Assembly: GCA_009929975.1 (NCBI GenBank)
Contig: RZZF01000140.1
Coordinates: forward strand, 1-5,436
Direction: 5' to 3'
Length of the DNA stretch: 5,436 nt
Origin: Clostridia bacterium
Lineage (GTDB): Bacteria; Bacillota; Clostridia; Saccharofermentanales; UBA5734
Positions 5,212 to 5,436 of the stretch are shown here, one piece after another (position 1 is the first letter of the stretch; every line of letters begins with the position of its first letter). The position numbers were made by a program, and so were the translations under genes. A model generated the notes under the pieces. It made no database searches, was not told where the DNA came from, and saw only the letters and a program-made list of their open reading frames with translations.

Positions 5212-5436
5212 TCAGCCCTTGTCTGAAAAGACATACTGCCTCGTCCAGACTTTGGTCTGCCCGGGTTCCAGCTTCAGTGCGACAAACACTTCCGGACTGA
5301 TCACATGTTCCTTGCCCCAGAAAGCCATATAGTCCATCTCCAGCCGGCTGACATCACTCATGACCAGGCCGTCCGGTTGCCGGATCAGCTGCCAGATGAA
5401 GTCCGGTTCAGCCTGGCCGGCTGCCGGCCTCAGCTG
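5212..5436 (-). CDS. C-terminal part of an unrecognised protein (partial, runs off the window)
   Basis: The minus strand is open from the right edge to a TGA at 5212-5214, giving 74 residues that end in VWTRQYVFSDKG. The sequence is soluble and looks rich in beta strands: FIWQLIRQPDGLVMSDV, then DYMAFWGKEHVISPEVFVAL, then KLEPGQTKVWTRQYVF. The closing pattern of Pro-Glu...Leu-x-Pro-Gly...Trp-x3-Tyr-x-Phe resembles the last strands of galactose-mutarotase-like beta-sandwich proteins. That is only a resemblance, and I do not assign a family. The stop sits just beyond the shared terminator, as expected for a real convergent gene, and codon third positions are mostly G or C like the neighbours. 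Start and upstream part lie outside the window. Confidence 0.7.
   Translation of the reverse strand, partial: QLRPAAGQAEPDFIWQLIRQPDGLVMSDVSRLEMDYMAFWGKEHVISPEVFVALKLEPGQTKVWTRQYVFSDKG

Overview
The window looks like chromosome of an anaerobic bacterium, most likely a fairly GC-rich member of the Clostridia/Bacillota. This is inferred from the strong AGGAGG-type ribosome binding sites, the extended -10 promoters, the U-tract terminators, and a dense set of iron-sulfur and flavin redox proteins without heme or oxygen-linked partners. Base composition is about 55-60% GC by eye. No mobile element, CRISPR array, tRNA or rRNA is visible.

Layout. (1) At the left edge a DUF368 membrane protein (60-908, +), a family reported to translocate undecaprenyl phosphate, is possibly coupled to an upstream gene whose last codons overlap its start. 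(2) Convergent to it is a two-gene minus-strand operon: a small protein with a rubrerythrin-type rubredoxin domain (1413-1877), then a two-cluster ferredoxin-like protein (925-1410), 2 nt apart. (3) A roughly 110-bp divergent promoter region carries a perfect 11-bp inverted repeat (1911-1943) over both predicted promoters. (4) On the plus strand follow a DUF362 protein with two 4Fe-4S motifs (1990-3087) and a HemG-like flavodoxin-domain protein (3158-3661), closed by a strong intrinsic terminator. (5) A separately promoted 12-helix MFS transporter (3832-5142) ends at a bidirectional terminator. That terminator is shared with a convergent minus-strand gene of which only the last 74 codons are present (5212-5436).

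How they fit together. The four central genes encode one rubredoxin-type iron site, four putative 4Fe-4S clusters and one FMN domain. They are arranged around one palindromic control element, which suggests a co-regulated one-electron carrier module, perhaps for redox balance or oxidative stress defence in an anaerobe. The substrate and terminal acceptor cannot be read from the sequence. The flanking DUF368 gene, MFS gene and partial gene show no evident link to this module.
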